Shown: piece after piece, positions 1 through 11,018 of the stretch | Numbering within the stretch: position 1 is the first letter of the stretch | Layout: each line of letters starts with the position of its first letter | DNA from: Pyronema omphalodes | Lineage: Eukaryota > Ascomycota > Pezizomycetes > Pezizales > Pyronemataceae | Assembly (NCBI GenBank): GCA_024516155.1 | Contig: JAJJXM010000009.1 | Span: forward strand, 124,001 to 188,000 | Direction of reading: 5' to 3' | DNA length: 64,000 bases | The notes under the pieces: generated by a model | What the model saw: only the letters and a program-made list of their open reading frames with translations | What the model was told of the DNA's origin: nothing | The model's database searches: none | Translations under genes and position numbers: made by a program

Positions 1-1330
1 GGTGTTTTATGGTCCATAGCCAGATAGGAGGAAGCAGATATAGATATACATTACCTATGCTATAAGATGTCCTGACTCCTCAGCAGAGATTAACGATCCC
101 AGGGGGGGGGGGGGGGTTCGTTGATATATTCTGATTAGAGATCAGACAGAGTATTGAGAGAAATTTATGCATGTATGTTAACGCAGTTTTGCAGCAGTAT
201 TTAGGTATAATTATTAATAGCTGCATTGATGAATCAAATAATAGATTCTCCAGGAGCCTATTATCATCATAGGTTATCAGTACCTGTAATCGATCTCAGC
301 AGGACTCAAGGTATTATCCGTTGATTTAAAGAAACGTCTCGACTACCAGACCCTATGCCCAGCTAAATTAACTACAGAATGACAACCAAAGAAGTAGTTT
401 GAATCCTATTCCGATTCATTTGCAGATTTTTCAAAGTTTAAGTTGACAATATTGATTCATTAGTAAATCCCGGGCTAAAAGGCTGGTAGATATACAATCT
501 ATATCTTACGGAGTGGCCCAAGTCTGTGTTTTTTTGTTCACATTCAACTATACGTTGCCTGGGTCGAAATTAGTAATCATTTTTTGTCACTCGTATATTC
601 TTAAGCCCCAAGAAGCATGGAGAGGCGGCTCAATAGGTATCGAGTGAGTAAACTCTCACGCAAAACCCACCAGGAATATATCGGTTGTAATATTATCTAA
701 CCTTAAACCCCCAAAGAAACTACCCTTAAGAGATGTATTTAAACTTGAAATAAAATACACGCATCTTTCAAAGGCGATATGTGTAGTGTGGCATGTGTCC
801 ATTTAGTAATCCTCAATCATACCTTCGAAGACAATAATTTCCTTTTCCCAAGTCCCAACCTTTCCTCCCACTTACCTCTCAGCCACCCTACGCCGTATAT
901 CTCCACTACCAGACCCAACCCTTCGCCCTGGATAGTTTCCCCGCTACTTACCGCGCCATATATAAAGAAGTACCCGTCACAACAGGCTTTTATCATAACA
1001 CATTTTCCATCACAACCAAGAAATTGAGATAATCTCCAGGCGTGAGTACTTAGAACACTACTTTTACAGTAATCACACTGTCAAAACTCATCTTCGAATC
1101 AAAAAGAAAAGGTTCAGAATTGTAGCTTATCTAGCCTGTATAAGTTGAGTAACAATAAGTCTTTAAAGCAGTTGGGGGTAATGATCCAACAACGAAGGCC
1201 AATTCAACTATGTTCCTAAGCATATTATTAAAAGGCGTCTTAATATCATTTTGAAAACGTCTTACAAAGATGTAAGGTATTGTTGTAATAATATTTGGCA
1301 GTATCTTTACTTCTGGTTTTTGATGGCTAA
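1..1330. other. Intergenic region, no recognisable gene
   Basis: AT-rich sequence with a 15-base poly(G) run near 103-117. Short open frames exist, but none shows a recognisable domain, splice structure or coding bias. I see nothing else here. Confidence 0.5.
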
Positions 1331-1339
1331 TACTTTATA
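1331..1339. repeat. Target-site duplication, left copy (TACTTTATA)
   Basis: This 9-bp sequence directly abuts the left inverted repeat. An identical copy abuts the right inverted repeat at 1822-1830. Confidence 0.8.
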
Positions 1340-1821
1340 CGGAAATTATGCAGGATGCCCCCGAAAAAACACGAAATTTGCAATATACCCCCGTCTATGC
1401 AGGATGCCCCTCGCTTAGATAGAGCACACCCGCCCATATTGAATACAGCGCCTACAGCGGGCTACAGATTTTTCACGTGTGTTTTTTTTTCCTCGCTTGC
1501 AGGTAAAGATTTTGATTCAACTTCTCGATATTATCGTCAACAACGGCAACAATGGAGCGCACCAATTCGCTGACAACCAGCATCGATCCTGACGCCGCTG
1601 ACCCGATCTCTCGACATGCACTACACCTTGGAGATGATTTTCCTATGTTTCACAGATTTAAATTGGCTAGGTGGGCTGTAGACACACGGTTTGACATTCG
1701 CTTTGCAAAGTCAGATCGTAAGCGCAGGCGGGTGTTGTCAACCTAAGCGGGGGGCATATTGCATAGACGGGGGTATCTTGCAAATTTCGCATTTTCCGGG
1801 GGGCATCCTGCATAATTTCCG
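1340..1821. mobile_element. Non-autonomous Mutator-like element (MULE) with long terminal inverted repeats
   Basis: A 482-bp unit bounded by inverted repeats of 79 bp (1340-1418 and 1743-1821). Both start CGGAAATTATGCAGGATGCC when read inward and match at close to 90 percent by eye. The unit is flanked by an exact 9-bp direct repeat, TACTTTATA, at 1331-1339 and 1822-1830, which I read as a target-site duplication. Long TIRs with a 9-bp duplication are typical of Mutator-superfamily elements. The left TIR holds two copies of ATGCAGGATGCCCC about 47 bp apart. The interior is about 320 bp, too short for a transposase, so the element would depend on one supplied in trans. It contains a short reading frame that resembles a MuDR DNA-binding domain. 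Confidence 0.82.
1552..1746 (+). pseudogene. Fragment of a MULE transposase N-terminal (MuDR-type) DNA-binding region
   Basis: A 64-codon frame inside the element, from ATG to a TAA at the edge of the right TIR. Its second half (residues about 28-62) reads DDFPMFHRFKLARWAVDTRF followed by DIRFAKSDRKRRRVLS. That pattern (aromatic and basic residues, an A-W-A-V helix, then F-D-I-R-F-x-K-S-D-x-K-R) resembles the MuDR family transposase DNA-binding domain found at the N-terminus of MULE transposases. The frame stops before the family's cysteine cluster and the whole DDE catalytic region is missing, so it cannot be an active transposase. It may be a deletion remnant or a small DNA-binding peptide. 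The sequence just upstream ends in TTTTTTTTCCTCGCTTGCAG, an acceptor-like site, so it could also have been an internal exon. The family assignment is from memory of the motif, not from a search. Confidence 0.45.
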
Positions 1822-1830
1822 TACTTTATA
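1822..1830. repeat. Target-site duplication, right copy (TACTTTATA)
   Basis: Exact copy of 1331-1339, directly after the right terminal inverted repeat of the MULE. Confidence 0.8.
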
Positions 1831-2511
1831 TCATCCGCCGCCATGTTTCTCGGGGAGCCTGTAAACTTATAGGTAGCTTTGGTTGATTACTTGCCTTCCA
1901 CTGGTAACTTTTTGTTGTGGTATTGGGATTTGTTTCTATTGATTTCCTTGTTCTTGTTTGTGCTGTCTTGTCTGCCTACATCATTGGCAATTTGTAGATA
2001 TCAGTCATGGATAGTATTTGCTATAACCGAGATTTTGAGCTAAAACGCGAATTTCTGTACACTGTATCCAATGAAATCGAATGAAGCCAATCAACAAAAA
2101 ACTCTATGATGAAACAAAACGAAATAAGAACCCCGGTATTATCTACAATACCGCACCTTAAATCCAAGCCTCCTATAAACTAGCCCAGGTCAACACAATC
2201 AAACCCGAAAAGAACTCTATAAACCAGCAACAAAAAGACAGACCAAAAGGACAACTACAACACCATAATCAGAGGCAGGAAATCAATAATATCTACTCCA
2301 GCCCCTGTTTAGGGAAGCCCACTGTATCCCAAGCCAACTCTCCAAAATCCACTGACACATCCTAGTTGTTAGCCCCACACAGAATGCATAGTATGCACCG
2401 TCTTTATACCCAAAGCAATACTCCTGGTCCTCCATAAACACACCATCTATACACCATCCATATTCATAACCACAAAAACTCAAACCCAAGTCCCACTAAC
2501 CCTTATACCAT
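1831..2511. other. Intergenic region, nothing recognised
   Basis: Unique-looking AT-rich sequence between the MULE and the 12-bp satellite. The minus-strand open frame at 2283-2489 has no recognisable feature. Confidence 0.5.
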
Positions 2512-2725
2512 ATCATATCCAGTATTATATTCAGTATCATATCCAGTATCATATCCAGTATCATATCCAGTATCATATCCAGTATCATATCCAGTATCAT
2601 ATCCAGTATCATATCCAGTATCATATCCAGTATCATATCCAGTATCATATCCAGTATCATATCCAGTATCATATCCAGTATCATATCCAGTATCATATCC
2701 AGTATCATATCCAGTATCATATTCA
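2512..2725. repeat. 12-bp minisatellite, about 17 copies
   Basis: Unit AGTATCATATCC repeated almost without change; only the first copies and the last are degenerate. The unit length is a multiple of three, so several frames stay open across it. Those frames are a by-product, not genes. Confidence 0.95.
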
Positions 2726-3228
2726 TTATTCCCGGACTTCCGTCTATCTATCTTCCCATTCCACCTCCTTTGTTCTAATATTCTCTTATTATCCATGGGT
2801 TTAGTGTGTATATATCGATAATGCTGACTCGTGGGTGAGCTCAATATTAAATAAAACTTCTTTATGCATTGGTTATTGGTTATTGGTTATTGAAAACGGG
2901 ACATTGCCTATAGCCTATACATAGCCTATAGAGCATAATCTAGCCACCTATAAGAACCAATCGATACCGCGTGACTTGGATAAGTAAGTGGAATGATAGA
3001 TTATATTTCAAGGCTCCGGGTGTATTACAATCCAGTGAGAATAATTTCGATATTTCCGGAAAGCATGAAAGCATGAAATTACGCTGTACAGAATATACAG
3101 ATACACCCATACACCTATACCATTTATTCCCAGATACCTATTTAGGAGGGGGAATGGGTGGAGGGTGCACCTACTCCATCTCATCAACAAATCAACAAAT
3201 CAACAAATCACCAGCAGATTTAGTCTTA
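2726..3228. other. Intergenic spacer
   Basis: No gene recognised. It holds a short TTGGTTA-type repeat (about 2869-2890) and a triple ATCAACAAATCA-like repeat near 3184-3210. Confidence 0.5.
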
Positions 3229-3410
3229 AACAACCCATAACCAACCCATAACCAACCCATAACCAACCCATAGCCAACCCATAACCAACCCATAACCAAC
3301 CCATAACCATAACCATAACCATAACCATAACCATAACCATAACCATAACCATAACCAACCCATAACCAACCCATAACCAACCCATAACCAACCCATAACC
3401 AACCCAAAAC
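3229..3410. repeat. Compound array: 11-bp CCATAACCAAC units flanking a CCATAA hexamer tract
   Basis: Units of CCATAACCAAC occur on both sides of an uninterrupted CCATAA tract of about nine copies (3301-3355). The minus strand therefore carries regularly spaced GGGTTGG and TTATGG runs. The array looks telomere-like in composition but is not the fungal TTAGGG repeat. Confidence 0.92.
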
Positions 3411-4344
3411 TTCCACAACCAGAACCACAACCCCAAAACCAAGATCAAAACAAGATCAAACCAAACCAGCCACAACCACAACTACAACCACAACCATAAC
3501 CATAACTTCAAACCCCTTCCAAAAACCATAATCAAAGTAAACATCAACGGTATTTTAAATATATTAGTCATTGTTCCAAAGAACCATTCCAGAGCACCCA
3601 GTAAATCCCACCACAAAACCCGATCCAATCTCCACCAATAACAACAAAAAAAACATCCTACAGAATTCCATAACTTCCTCTACTTTTCCCCAAAGACCAT
3701 AAGACCATAAGACCATAAGACCATAAGACCATAAGACCAGAAAAACAAAACCAAGAAAAACCACAACCACAGCCATATCCATATCCACAAAAACAACCAC
3801 TTCAAAAAGATCCTAACCGAGACTACAATTCATAGACAATTCATGGAATAAAAAAACGTGGTGGTTTAAATCAGGGCTAAAAAAAGTTGAGGATCATGGG
3901 GGATGATGAGTGATCAGGTATGAAGAACGAGGATAAGGTGTGGTATGCAGTTTATCAACAGGAAATTTTCCCATCTGAGGTTCTTTTACCCTGCCCCTAC
4001 CATTGCTATTAAGCATACCCAGAAAATTTACGGATCTCATACGGCACCTTTGCAGAAACATAACGGGATGCATAAACTCGCGGACCATGCTCCAATCATA
4101 TACAATCACTCGAATTATAAACACCAAATTCCGGGTTTCATGTCTCACCGCATAGGTTATCTGCAATCCGGTCAATTTAAACCAATTTAATCATATCATT
4201 TCCTCTCAGTCTAACAACTACAAGTCAACCTAACCCGGTATAACATCGCTACAATACAACGACCCCAAAACTCCATCAATAATATTCCAAGTTTCCTTCT
4301 TCCTCTTCTTGTTGTTCTTCTTCCTTGTGGAACACCTACCCTCT
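3411..4344. other. Intergenic region with a short 9-bp repeat
   Basis: Contains a GACCATAAG-type 9-bp repeat at about 3693-3738 and A/C-rich sequence. The part from 3945 to 4190 has overlapping open frames on both strands but no recognisable protein, and is probably the downstream flank of LAS17. Confidence 0.5.
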
Positions 4345-6593
4345 TTACTTCCAATCATCATCGTCACTCTCATCATCTAAACCACTAGTCAGCATGCCAT
4401 TACCATTACTCGGTCGGCAAGTAGCTTCGGACTTACCAGAATCATTGTTTACTGCCATCCTCCTCTTCTTGAGAGCTGCTTGCATAGCTTGTAAAGGCAT
4501 TCCTGCCTGTCCTGCACCAGCTCCTCCTCCGCCTGATCCTCCGGATCCTGCGGCTGCTAATGGTGCTTCTCGAATCTTCTTTTCACTATCTGGAACCTTT
4601 CTCAAGCCGCCCTTGCCTGCATTACGGATAGATGCCAATAGGTCGTCTCTTCCTCCTGCGGCGGCGGGAAGTGCGATTTTGGGTGCTGCGGGTGCAGCAG
4701 CCGGTGGTGCTCCTGGTGGCGGGGGAGGAGGTGGCGCTCCCATTGCAGGTGGTGGAGGTGGCGCCGGAGGTGGTGGGCCGCCAAATCCTGCAGGTGGTGG
4801 AGGGGGGGCAGGAGGAGGGGGACCACCAAATCCTGCAGGTGGCGGAGGGGGCGCTGGAGGCGGCGGGCCACCAAAGCCGGCAGGAGGTGGTGGTGGTGCC
4901 GGAGGAGGAGGACCACCGAATCCCATAGAAGGAGCCGGAGGAGCTGGAGGAGGGGGTGGGGGTGGGGGGCCGCCGAATCCCATTGAGGGCGCCGGTGGTG
5001 GAGGAGGTGCGCTTGATGGGAGAGGAGGAGGAGCGGTGGGTGGTAGAGGCGGCGGAGCCGGTGGTGCAGCCTGAACCGGCATTGGCGGTAACCTTGGAGG
5101 CTGCGGCGGAGCTGATGGCGGCATTGGAGGCGGAATTGGGGGCGCAAAACTTGGGGTAGGGGGGATTTCTGTGACATTACGATTAGTACCAACAACCTTC
5201 CGTGTGGGCGGGGTTGGGCGAATACCGCGTGGGGCTGGTGGGGGTGGTGCCGGTGGCTCCATCGGGGGTCGGGGCGGCGGGGGAGGTCCAGTAGCTGGCC
5301 GCGATGGCAGACTGGGCGCCGGGGGAGCTCGGGCAGGAGTAGGTGGTACAAATGGCGGCGGAACGCCGAATCTGTGATTGGAATCCCTTGCATCGTTGTC
5401 CAGAGGTTGTTTTGGAGGTAATGGCGGGCCGGGAGATGATCGAGGAGGTGGAGGAGGTTGACGGGCAAAAGCACCAGCGTCTGGCAGTGGTGGTGGCACA
5501 TTGAATCTCGGCGCAGGAGGAGGGGGTGGGGCAGCTGCTCGAGGGGGTTCTGGAGATGGAGGTATGGGCGAACGACGTGGTGGAGAAGCAGGACCGTTTC
5601 CATGGGCAGCTCCTCGTCGGGGAGGTGGTGGAGGAGGTGCCTTCTTCGCCATACCGGAGCTTCCTCCAGTGACCTGTGGACTTAGCGCACCTCTGACCCC
5701 CAAACCACCACGAGGCGGAGGGGGTCCTGGTGGAAGGGATGGGGGAGGTGGGGGAGCTGACGCGGGAAGTGCTGGAGGAGCCGAGGGCGGCGGGGGAGGA
5801 GGCGGCGGCGGGCCTCGTAGTGAGCCTGACCGAGCTACTCCATTTGTGGTCCCATTCCTCATGCCATTTGTAGCTGCATTCCTCTCGGCATCCTTCTCCT
5901 TCTCAGCGATATAGGAGAGAATAAACTCCTGTGTATCTTTATCCCGAATCTGCTCATCGGTAAGACCCAACCCCTTCAACTCCTCTAATAATCCCGCAAA
6001 CTGTGGGTCGTAGAGATCTACTGCCGAAGATCCATTGGGGGTAGGAGGTGTATGATGTGTAGGCGAAGTAGGCGTCGAAGATTTCCCAGATCCAAATCCA
6101 ATATGAGGTATGTGAAATCCTCCTCCTTGTTGACCTGAGCTTCTATGAAGTCCGTGCTTTTCTATTTCCTTCGCGATCTTTTTCTGGAATTTAGCAGCCT
6201 CCTTCTCATCAGAAAACGAAAGTCCTGCTGAACATTTGTCGAGCTCAAAGGAATGGAAGAAGGTACGGTCGATGTTGTATTGGAAACCTTCGTAAATTTC
6301 CTGGTCCCATAGCACACCAGCTCTCCCCTGTCTTTCGTTAGCTCCTTCCTATCTCAAACCCCGATACCGGACAAGATTACCTTAATATCGACAATCTTGA
6401 GCCACAAAGTCTTCCCCACCAAATCCTGGGCCAGTACCACAACTCCAGTTATACCGGTGTAGTTCCATTTCGTTTTGTCAGGGTAGTTGACATAGAGTCG
6501 TGCGATCGCGCCGTAGACGACTTTGTTGGATGGTTCTGGGACAACGCGGTTGACAATGTCCTTGTCGGCTTTTGTAAGTTTTGCCGTCGGCAT
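4345..6593 (-). CDS. LAS17: Wiskott-Aldrich syndrome protein homologue, actin nucleation promoting factor
   Basis: Two exons, 6593-6381 and 6327-4345, joined by a 53-nt GT-AG intron with a TAAC branch site; about 731 residues. The N-terminus (residues 1 to about 132) is a WH1/EVH1 domain, with VVYGAIARLYV in exon 1 and VLWDQEIYEGFQYNIDRTFF at the start of exon 2. The middle is proline rich, with tandem GFGGPPPPAPPPP units (DNA 4770-4980) that would bind profilin and SH3 proteins. The C-terminus is a VCA module: WH2 with RDDLLASIRNAGKGGLRKVP (about 630-655), a basic central helix (LQAMQAALKKRR) and an acidic tail ending DDDDWK, whose tryptophan contacts Arp2/3. There is no CRIB domain, as in yeast Las17. 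The protein activates Arp2/3 at endocytic patches. The long open frames on the opposite strand here are mirrors of the GC-rich proline codons. Confidence 0.95.
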
Positions 6594-7577
6594 AATGACG
6601 GTTGGACGGTGGTTGTAAGTTGTAAGGTTCAGTGAGATGCGTTGACCAGATGAGATTATGTCTGGCTACTGCGTCTTTGTAGTTGAATGTAGCTCTGACA
6701 GCTTCCCCCCCACTGTCGGCTGGGCGCTCCTTAGTGTGACCGTGCGAGACTCTTTCAGGACGAGCGTTGTTGATGATGCTTTGTGCTGTGACTGTGCTGG
6801 AACTTTTGAACGGCGCAGCTTCGGATGTCGCGTGCGTCTTTGTCGGTGTTTGTGTCTATCTTCCTGTTGTGATGTTGATCGGGGGTCATTCACTCAAGGG
6901 ACAGTAGAGAGAGGGAGCAGTAGCAGCCTGGGGAGCGGTGGAAGCGTCGGGAGACTAAATCTTTGGACTATTCTAGCGCCTCTCGTGGTATTAATCCTAG
7001 ATGCGTTCTGACTGCGGCGTAACTGTGTTAAGGGCGCAAGCTGGAAGCGGCGGCAATCGTCATGGAAGGGACAAAGCGAGTGAACAGAGTTGAGGAACAG
7101 AGTTGAGGAACAGAGTTGAGGAACAGATTTGAAGAACAGAGTTGAAGAACAGAAACCGTAGAATGAGTGAATGGGACAAAAACCCAGAATATTCTGGTTG
7201 GAGATGCAAGAACAATGTCGAGACAAGATGCCGAGATTCTGCTGCATTCCATTGGCCTCAACTCAACTCCGTCTGCGCGGCTGCTTACCTTTTTGTGTGT
7301 CAGGTATTTCGGGTTCAACTACGTAATTGACAGTGGCTATGTGTCCAGGGATGAGCGCGGCATTTAGCCAATCACGGTTGATGATTATCGCCACTGTACG
7401 CGAAGGCCTAGCAGCTCATCGGCCGAATTACGGAATGACTTGGTGATATATTCCCGCAAGTCATTAGGGCAGGCAGTTGACAATCACAATAGGCATAAGC
7501 ATAGGGGGATATTGTTATTATTCCTAAACATATGGTATTATCAAAAATAATTACAATAACTGTCTACCAATTTCTAA
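6594..7577. other. Intergenic region, LAS17 promoter side and BET4 3' flank
   Basis: No gene recognised. A 13-bp repeat (GAACAGAGTTGAG, about five copies) lies at 7080-7151. Frames on both strands here lack recognisable domains or splice structure. Confidence 0.5.
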
Positions 7578-8943
7578 TTATGCTTCTCGAATCCGTTTCG
7601 CTGCAACCAGTAAGCATCGGGAAGGAACAGGTGCATAAGAATTTCACATACCTAAATCACCATATCTTCCTTTCCTCAGCGGATCAATCTTTTTCAACGT
7701 CTCAAGCCATTCCACAATTTGCCTATTCTCTTCTACCTCATCGACTTCCTCCTCCTCTTCATCATCCTCTTCCTCATCATCCGGTGACGGCGGCTCTTTC
7801 CTCAATGCTTGTAATGCCGGTACATAAAGCACGAGTGCCTTCAGAATATACCTCTCTGCCAAGAAATTAGTAAAATCCTCACACATTACCACAAAAACGG
7901 AAATTCATACGTTCCGGATGCGATTCCAAAAGCTCCTTCAGCTCCTCAATCTGCTGTTCCATCATACCCAATCTCGCCGACCTTGGCATTTTCGGAGCAA
8001 TCGCTCCCTCCCCTCTCTCCAGCACCAAAAATCTATGATAAAACCACAAACTCTGATCATCCGGATCCGTAGTAATAGCCTTCTGAATCAACTCCAGCTC
8101 ATCCTCAAGAGCATCCATTCTCTCCTGCACATCCCTATTTTCCTCATTCAACAACCTAGGAATCAAAACACTCCTCTGATGCCATGCAGAATAATTCTTC
8201 ATCCCCCCTACTCCCATCACCATCTTTAATGTATATTCCAGTTCCTCTTTTACCCTGCTGCCTTTTTCAAGCTTTTCGATTTCCTGGATTAATATCCTGC
8301 GGTACATCCAACCATGAAAGTTTCTCGCATCACGAGTCAGCATCATCCCCACTAGCTCTAGCTCCTTCCTCCAGAACTTCAATGCATAATCAGACGGTAG
8401 CATAATCGAGGCCTGTTCCATCGTCCATAACCGATGATTCCACAACCAGTAGCATTTCGGAAACAGTAAAAGCAATGGAAGGGTAAACTCCTGTTCCTCT
8501 TTAAGAGTTTTCATAACCGCGTTATGATAATTTTTAGTGGCTTCCGCAACAGCTTCAAGATCCTCTAAGGCAGAGGGATCGAAGGACAGTAGGTGTGTTT
8601 TGAGAAGGATTTGGCGACGATAGTTCCACATTGTGTAATATTCCGGGTTCATTTTGAGGACTTTTGAGGTGAGATCAAAGGATACGAGAGAGAAGTCATT
8701 TTCGGATCGCTGTGAAGGAATTTGGTTAGCTATCCAATTTTCATGGGGTTCTTTGTACTGTAGGGAAGACGGACTTTGGAGTTGGTCTCCGAGACAAGCG
8801 AGAGGTATTGTTCGAGCTTTTTCCGGTCTTTTTCTTTCTGCTCTTCGGTACGGGATTGCGCGTATTCGCTACGACTGACTCCGTGCTGGGAATTAGGTTA
8901 GATAAGGTTGCGAAGGTGGTGAGGATGGGCATACGCTGGCCAT
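7578..8943 (-). CDS. BET4: Rab geranylgeranyltransferase (type II) alpha subunit
   Basis: Five exons on the minus strand: 8943-8935, 8885-8775, 8709-7890, 7855-7652 and 7600-7578; about 388 residues. The first exon codes only MAS and the last only the C-terminal AKRIREA, where the second exon-junction codon is shared. The N-terminus reads MASHGVSRSEYAQSR, like Bet4, which favours Bet4 over the related farnesyltransferase alpha subunit Ram2. Protein prenyltransferase alpha (PPTA) repeats are visible: NPEYYTMWNYRRQIL, KCYWLWNHRLWTM, NFHGWMYRRILI, NYSAWHQRSVLI and DQSLWFYHRFLV. A strongly acidic insert (DDEEEDDEEEEEVDEVEE) interrupts the C-terminal region. With the beta subunit Bet2 and escort protein Mrs6, the enzyme adds geranylgeranyl groups to the C-terminal cysteines of Rab GTPases in the cytosol. 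The donor of intron 2 is the unusual GTCCGT. Confidence 0.93.
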
Positions 8944-9245
8944 GGTGACGTGATGGTGAAGGTGTTGGCGGGGTCACTTGGGGAGCTTCTTAGTGACACC
9001 TTAAGCTCTTGAATAGTTTGGCTCGGCCCGATCATGGGTTCGGCATCATCATAATCATCATCATCACGGGCTTTTCATTAGGCGAGCAGGATACCAAACA
9101 GATGCCCATCACAATAGTAGAAATAATTATTTCTAGCATTCTGCCTAAATATCACCGCCGCTCTATCACAATAAAAAATCACCCCAAAAATCACTTTTAA
9201 ACACCCAATTTGCCTTCGAAATCTCCTCACTCCAGTTGGTATAAA
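8944..9245. other. Intergenic spacer between BET4 and POP7
   Basis: BET4 promoter and POP7 3' flank. It holds an ATC-rich microsatellite (about 9046-9067) and nothing else recognised. Confidence 0.5.
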
Positions 9246-9845
9246 TCACGAACTTTTCTCTTTCCTCCTATAAACCAGCACCTCAAGCACACTCGTCGTC
9301 CTTTTAACCATTTCCAAATCCTGATCTTCCTCGACCTGTATATCTCCAGCCCTCCCTTTCGGCGCCTTCTGTTTCCTAATCTCTCCAATCCCGAGCTCAA
9401 CAACATCATCCACCACCTCCAAGCTCCCAGTCTTTAGCCTAACCTCATAACCCTTCCCCATAAAAAAGCATGCAATCTGCAAACACCTATCCACAGCCTT
9501 TCCGGTTGCTTTTAGTGTAACCCCCGCATTCTGGTTTTCCTTTTCGACGCTTGTAATTTTCTGTTTCTTGCTGCGGGTAGATTTTTCAGCCGCATCGAGG
9601 TAAGATTCTACTCTTTTGACCGCCGATATGAATGGTGTTTTAGCGGAAATGTAGACGACTTTTGGAGCTGTGGAAATGGGGGTAGGAATGGGATCGTGGG
9701 CAAGAGGTCGTTTTTGGAGGGTTTTATCTAAGAGAAAGGTTAGAAAGTTTGACTTGGTGATATATAGAAGGAGGAAGAAGGATATACCAGCAGGAAGAGC
9801 GGCGATGGATGCGCTGGGTGCTTTGAGGGAAATTGGTGTGGTCAT
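9246..9845 (-). CDS. POP7: RNase P/RNase MRP protein subunit, Alba-like (Rpp20/Pop7)
   Basis: Two exons, 9845-9788 and 9727-9246. A 60-nt intron has donor GTATAT and branch/acceptor CTAACCTTTCTCTTAG; the spliced protein is about 179 residues. The intron is a multiple of three and free of stops, so unspliced RNA also reads through and adds 20 mainly hydrophobic residues. The Alba/Rpp20 fold signature is VVYISAKTPFISAVKRVESYL, then ATGKAVDRCLQIACFFMGKG and a strand ending TTSVLEVLVYRR. Lys/Ser-rich and acidic insertions sit between the strands. Pop7 pairs with Pop6/Rpp25 and binds the P3 domain of RNase P and MRP RNA, so it acts in pre-tRNA and pre-rRNA processing in the nucleus. The divergent neighbour is SNU23, about 400 bp away. 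Confidence 0.87.
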   Translation of the reverse strand: MTTPISLKAPSASIAALPAGISFFLLLYITKSNFLTFLLDKTLQKRPLAHDPIPTPISTAPKVVYISAKTPFISAVKRVESYLDAAEKSTRSKKQKITSVEKENQNAGVTLKATGKAVDRCLQIACFFMGKGYEVRLKTGSLEVVDDVVELGIGEIRKQKAPKGRAGDIQVEEDQDLEMVKRTTSVLEVLVYRRKEKSS

Positions 9846-10249
9846 TGTTGCTGTGGTGTGCGGGGAGATGAGTTTGGAGGACGCGACATGCGTCGCGCGA
9901 TGCTGGGCTGGAAATCTCGCGTTCCACGGGGATTTTGGCGTGATTTTTTGGAGGACGAGATTTCATGTTCCATGGGATTTGGTTTTGATTTTTATTTACA
10001 CCTGGAAGTAGTGTTTTTCTTTTTTCTACGTAATTTAGAATAATTTATATTGCTTCGGCCTACTCCTACGTCAAGTATCATGTCCTGTCCTCAGCTTTGA
10101 TAAACCCAGCAGAGAACAGACAGCAGACACAATGAGCTTGGCCGGCATACCGCGAATTTCCCACGCCCACGCCCTGCCAAGCGCCGCCACGATGCTTGTT
10201 TCCCACGCGCGCAAGCTCCCACGAAACCCAACAGCGCAACGCCATCACC
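9846..10249. promoter_or_regulatory. Divergent intergenic region shared by POP7 and SNU23
   Basis: 404 bp separates the two start codons, so it must carry both promoters. No specific factor site was recognised. Confidence 0.6.
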
Positions 10250-11018
10250 ATGTCCGACAAAAAGAACGCCTACGGCGGTTCCGCGGGAGCCGACACAGTA
10301 CGTAATCATACCTTTTTCCCCTATAGCTTTCTAACACAATCTCCAGTTCCGTCGTACCTGGGACCGCGAAGAATGGGCTGCCAAAGCCAAAGAACGTGAA
10401 GCCAAAGAACGCGTCGAGTCGAAACTCCGATATGAAGCCAAGCTTGCGGGAAAGAAATATCATGCACCAGCTGCTGAGGATGCTGAGATGATTTCCGCCA
10501 GGAGGGATAGAATCAATTTTGAGGAGAATTTGAATAAGACACAACTTGTACCGGGATCGGCTGCGGTGGGAAAGAAGGGAAAGGGTGCCGGTTTTTATTG
10601 TGAGGCTTGTGACTTGACGTATAAAGACTCGTTACAGTGGATCGATCATTTGAACTCGAAACAGCATTTGGTGGCTACGGGAAAGACGGCGGAGGTGCAG
10701 AGAGCTACGTTGGATGATGTGTTGAAGAGACTGGAGTGGTTGAAGAGGCAGAAGGAGCAGAGGGAAAGGGGAGAGGATTGGGACTTGAAGAAGAGGCTGG
10801 AGGAACGGGCTAAAGAGGAGGAAGAGGAGAGAAGGAAGAAGCGGGAGAAGAGAAAGGCGGCAAAGGACAAGAGAAAGTTATTAGAGGTGAAGAAGGAGGC
10901 GGGAGCGGAAAAGGCAAATTCTGCACAGGAGGATGTGGATATGGATGATGATGCTGCGATGATGGCGAGAATGATGGGATTTTCTGGTGGATTTGGAAGC
11001 ACGAAGAAGAACCAGTAA
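10250..11018 (+). CDS. SNU23: U4/U6.U5 tri-snRNP zinc-finger protein Snu23 (ZMAT2 family)
   Basis: Two exons, 10250-10297 and 10347-11018 (intron GTACGT to CTAACACAATCTCCAG); about 239 residues. The start codon follows a good context (CACCATGTCC) and gives MSDKKNAYGGSAGADT joined to FRRTWDREEWAAKAKERE, the family's typical N-terminus. A single U1-type C2H2 zinc finger is seen at FYCEACDLTYKDSLQWIDHL followed by NSKQHL. After it come LDDVLKRLEWLKRQKEQRE and a long charged coiled coil (KKRLEERAKEEEEERRKK). The protein joins the pre-B spliceosome and contacts Prp38 and the U6 ACAGA region. The C-terminal MMARMMGFSGGFGSTKK is the conserved end of the family. Confidence 0.95.

Noticed and set aside
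2496..2844. Frames encoding repeated DMIL or TGYD peptides
   Set aside because: Direct translation of the 12-bp satellite; the unit is a multiple of three, so frames stay open by default.
4325..5914. Glycine-rich plus-strand frames over LAS17
   Set aside because: They are the mirror of proline codons in the LAS17 polyproline region.
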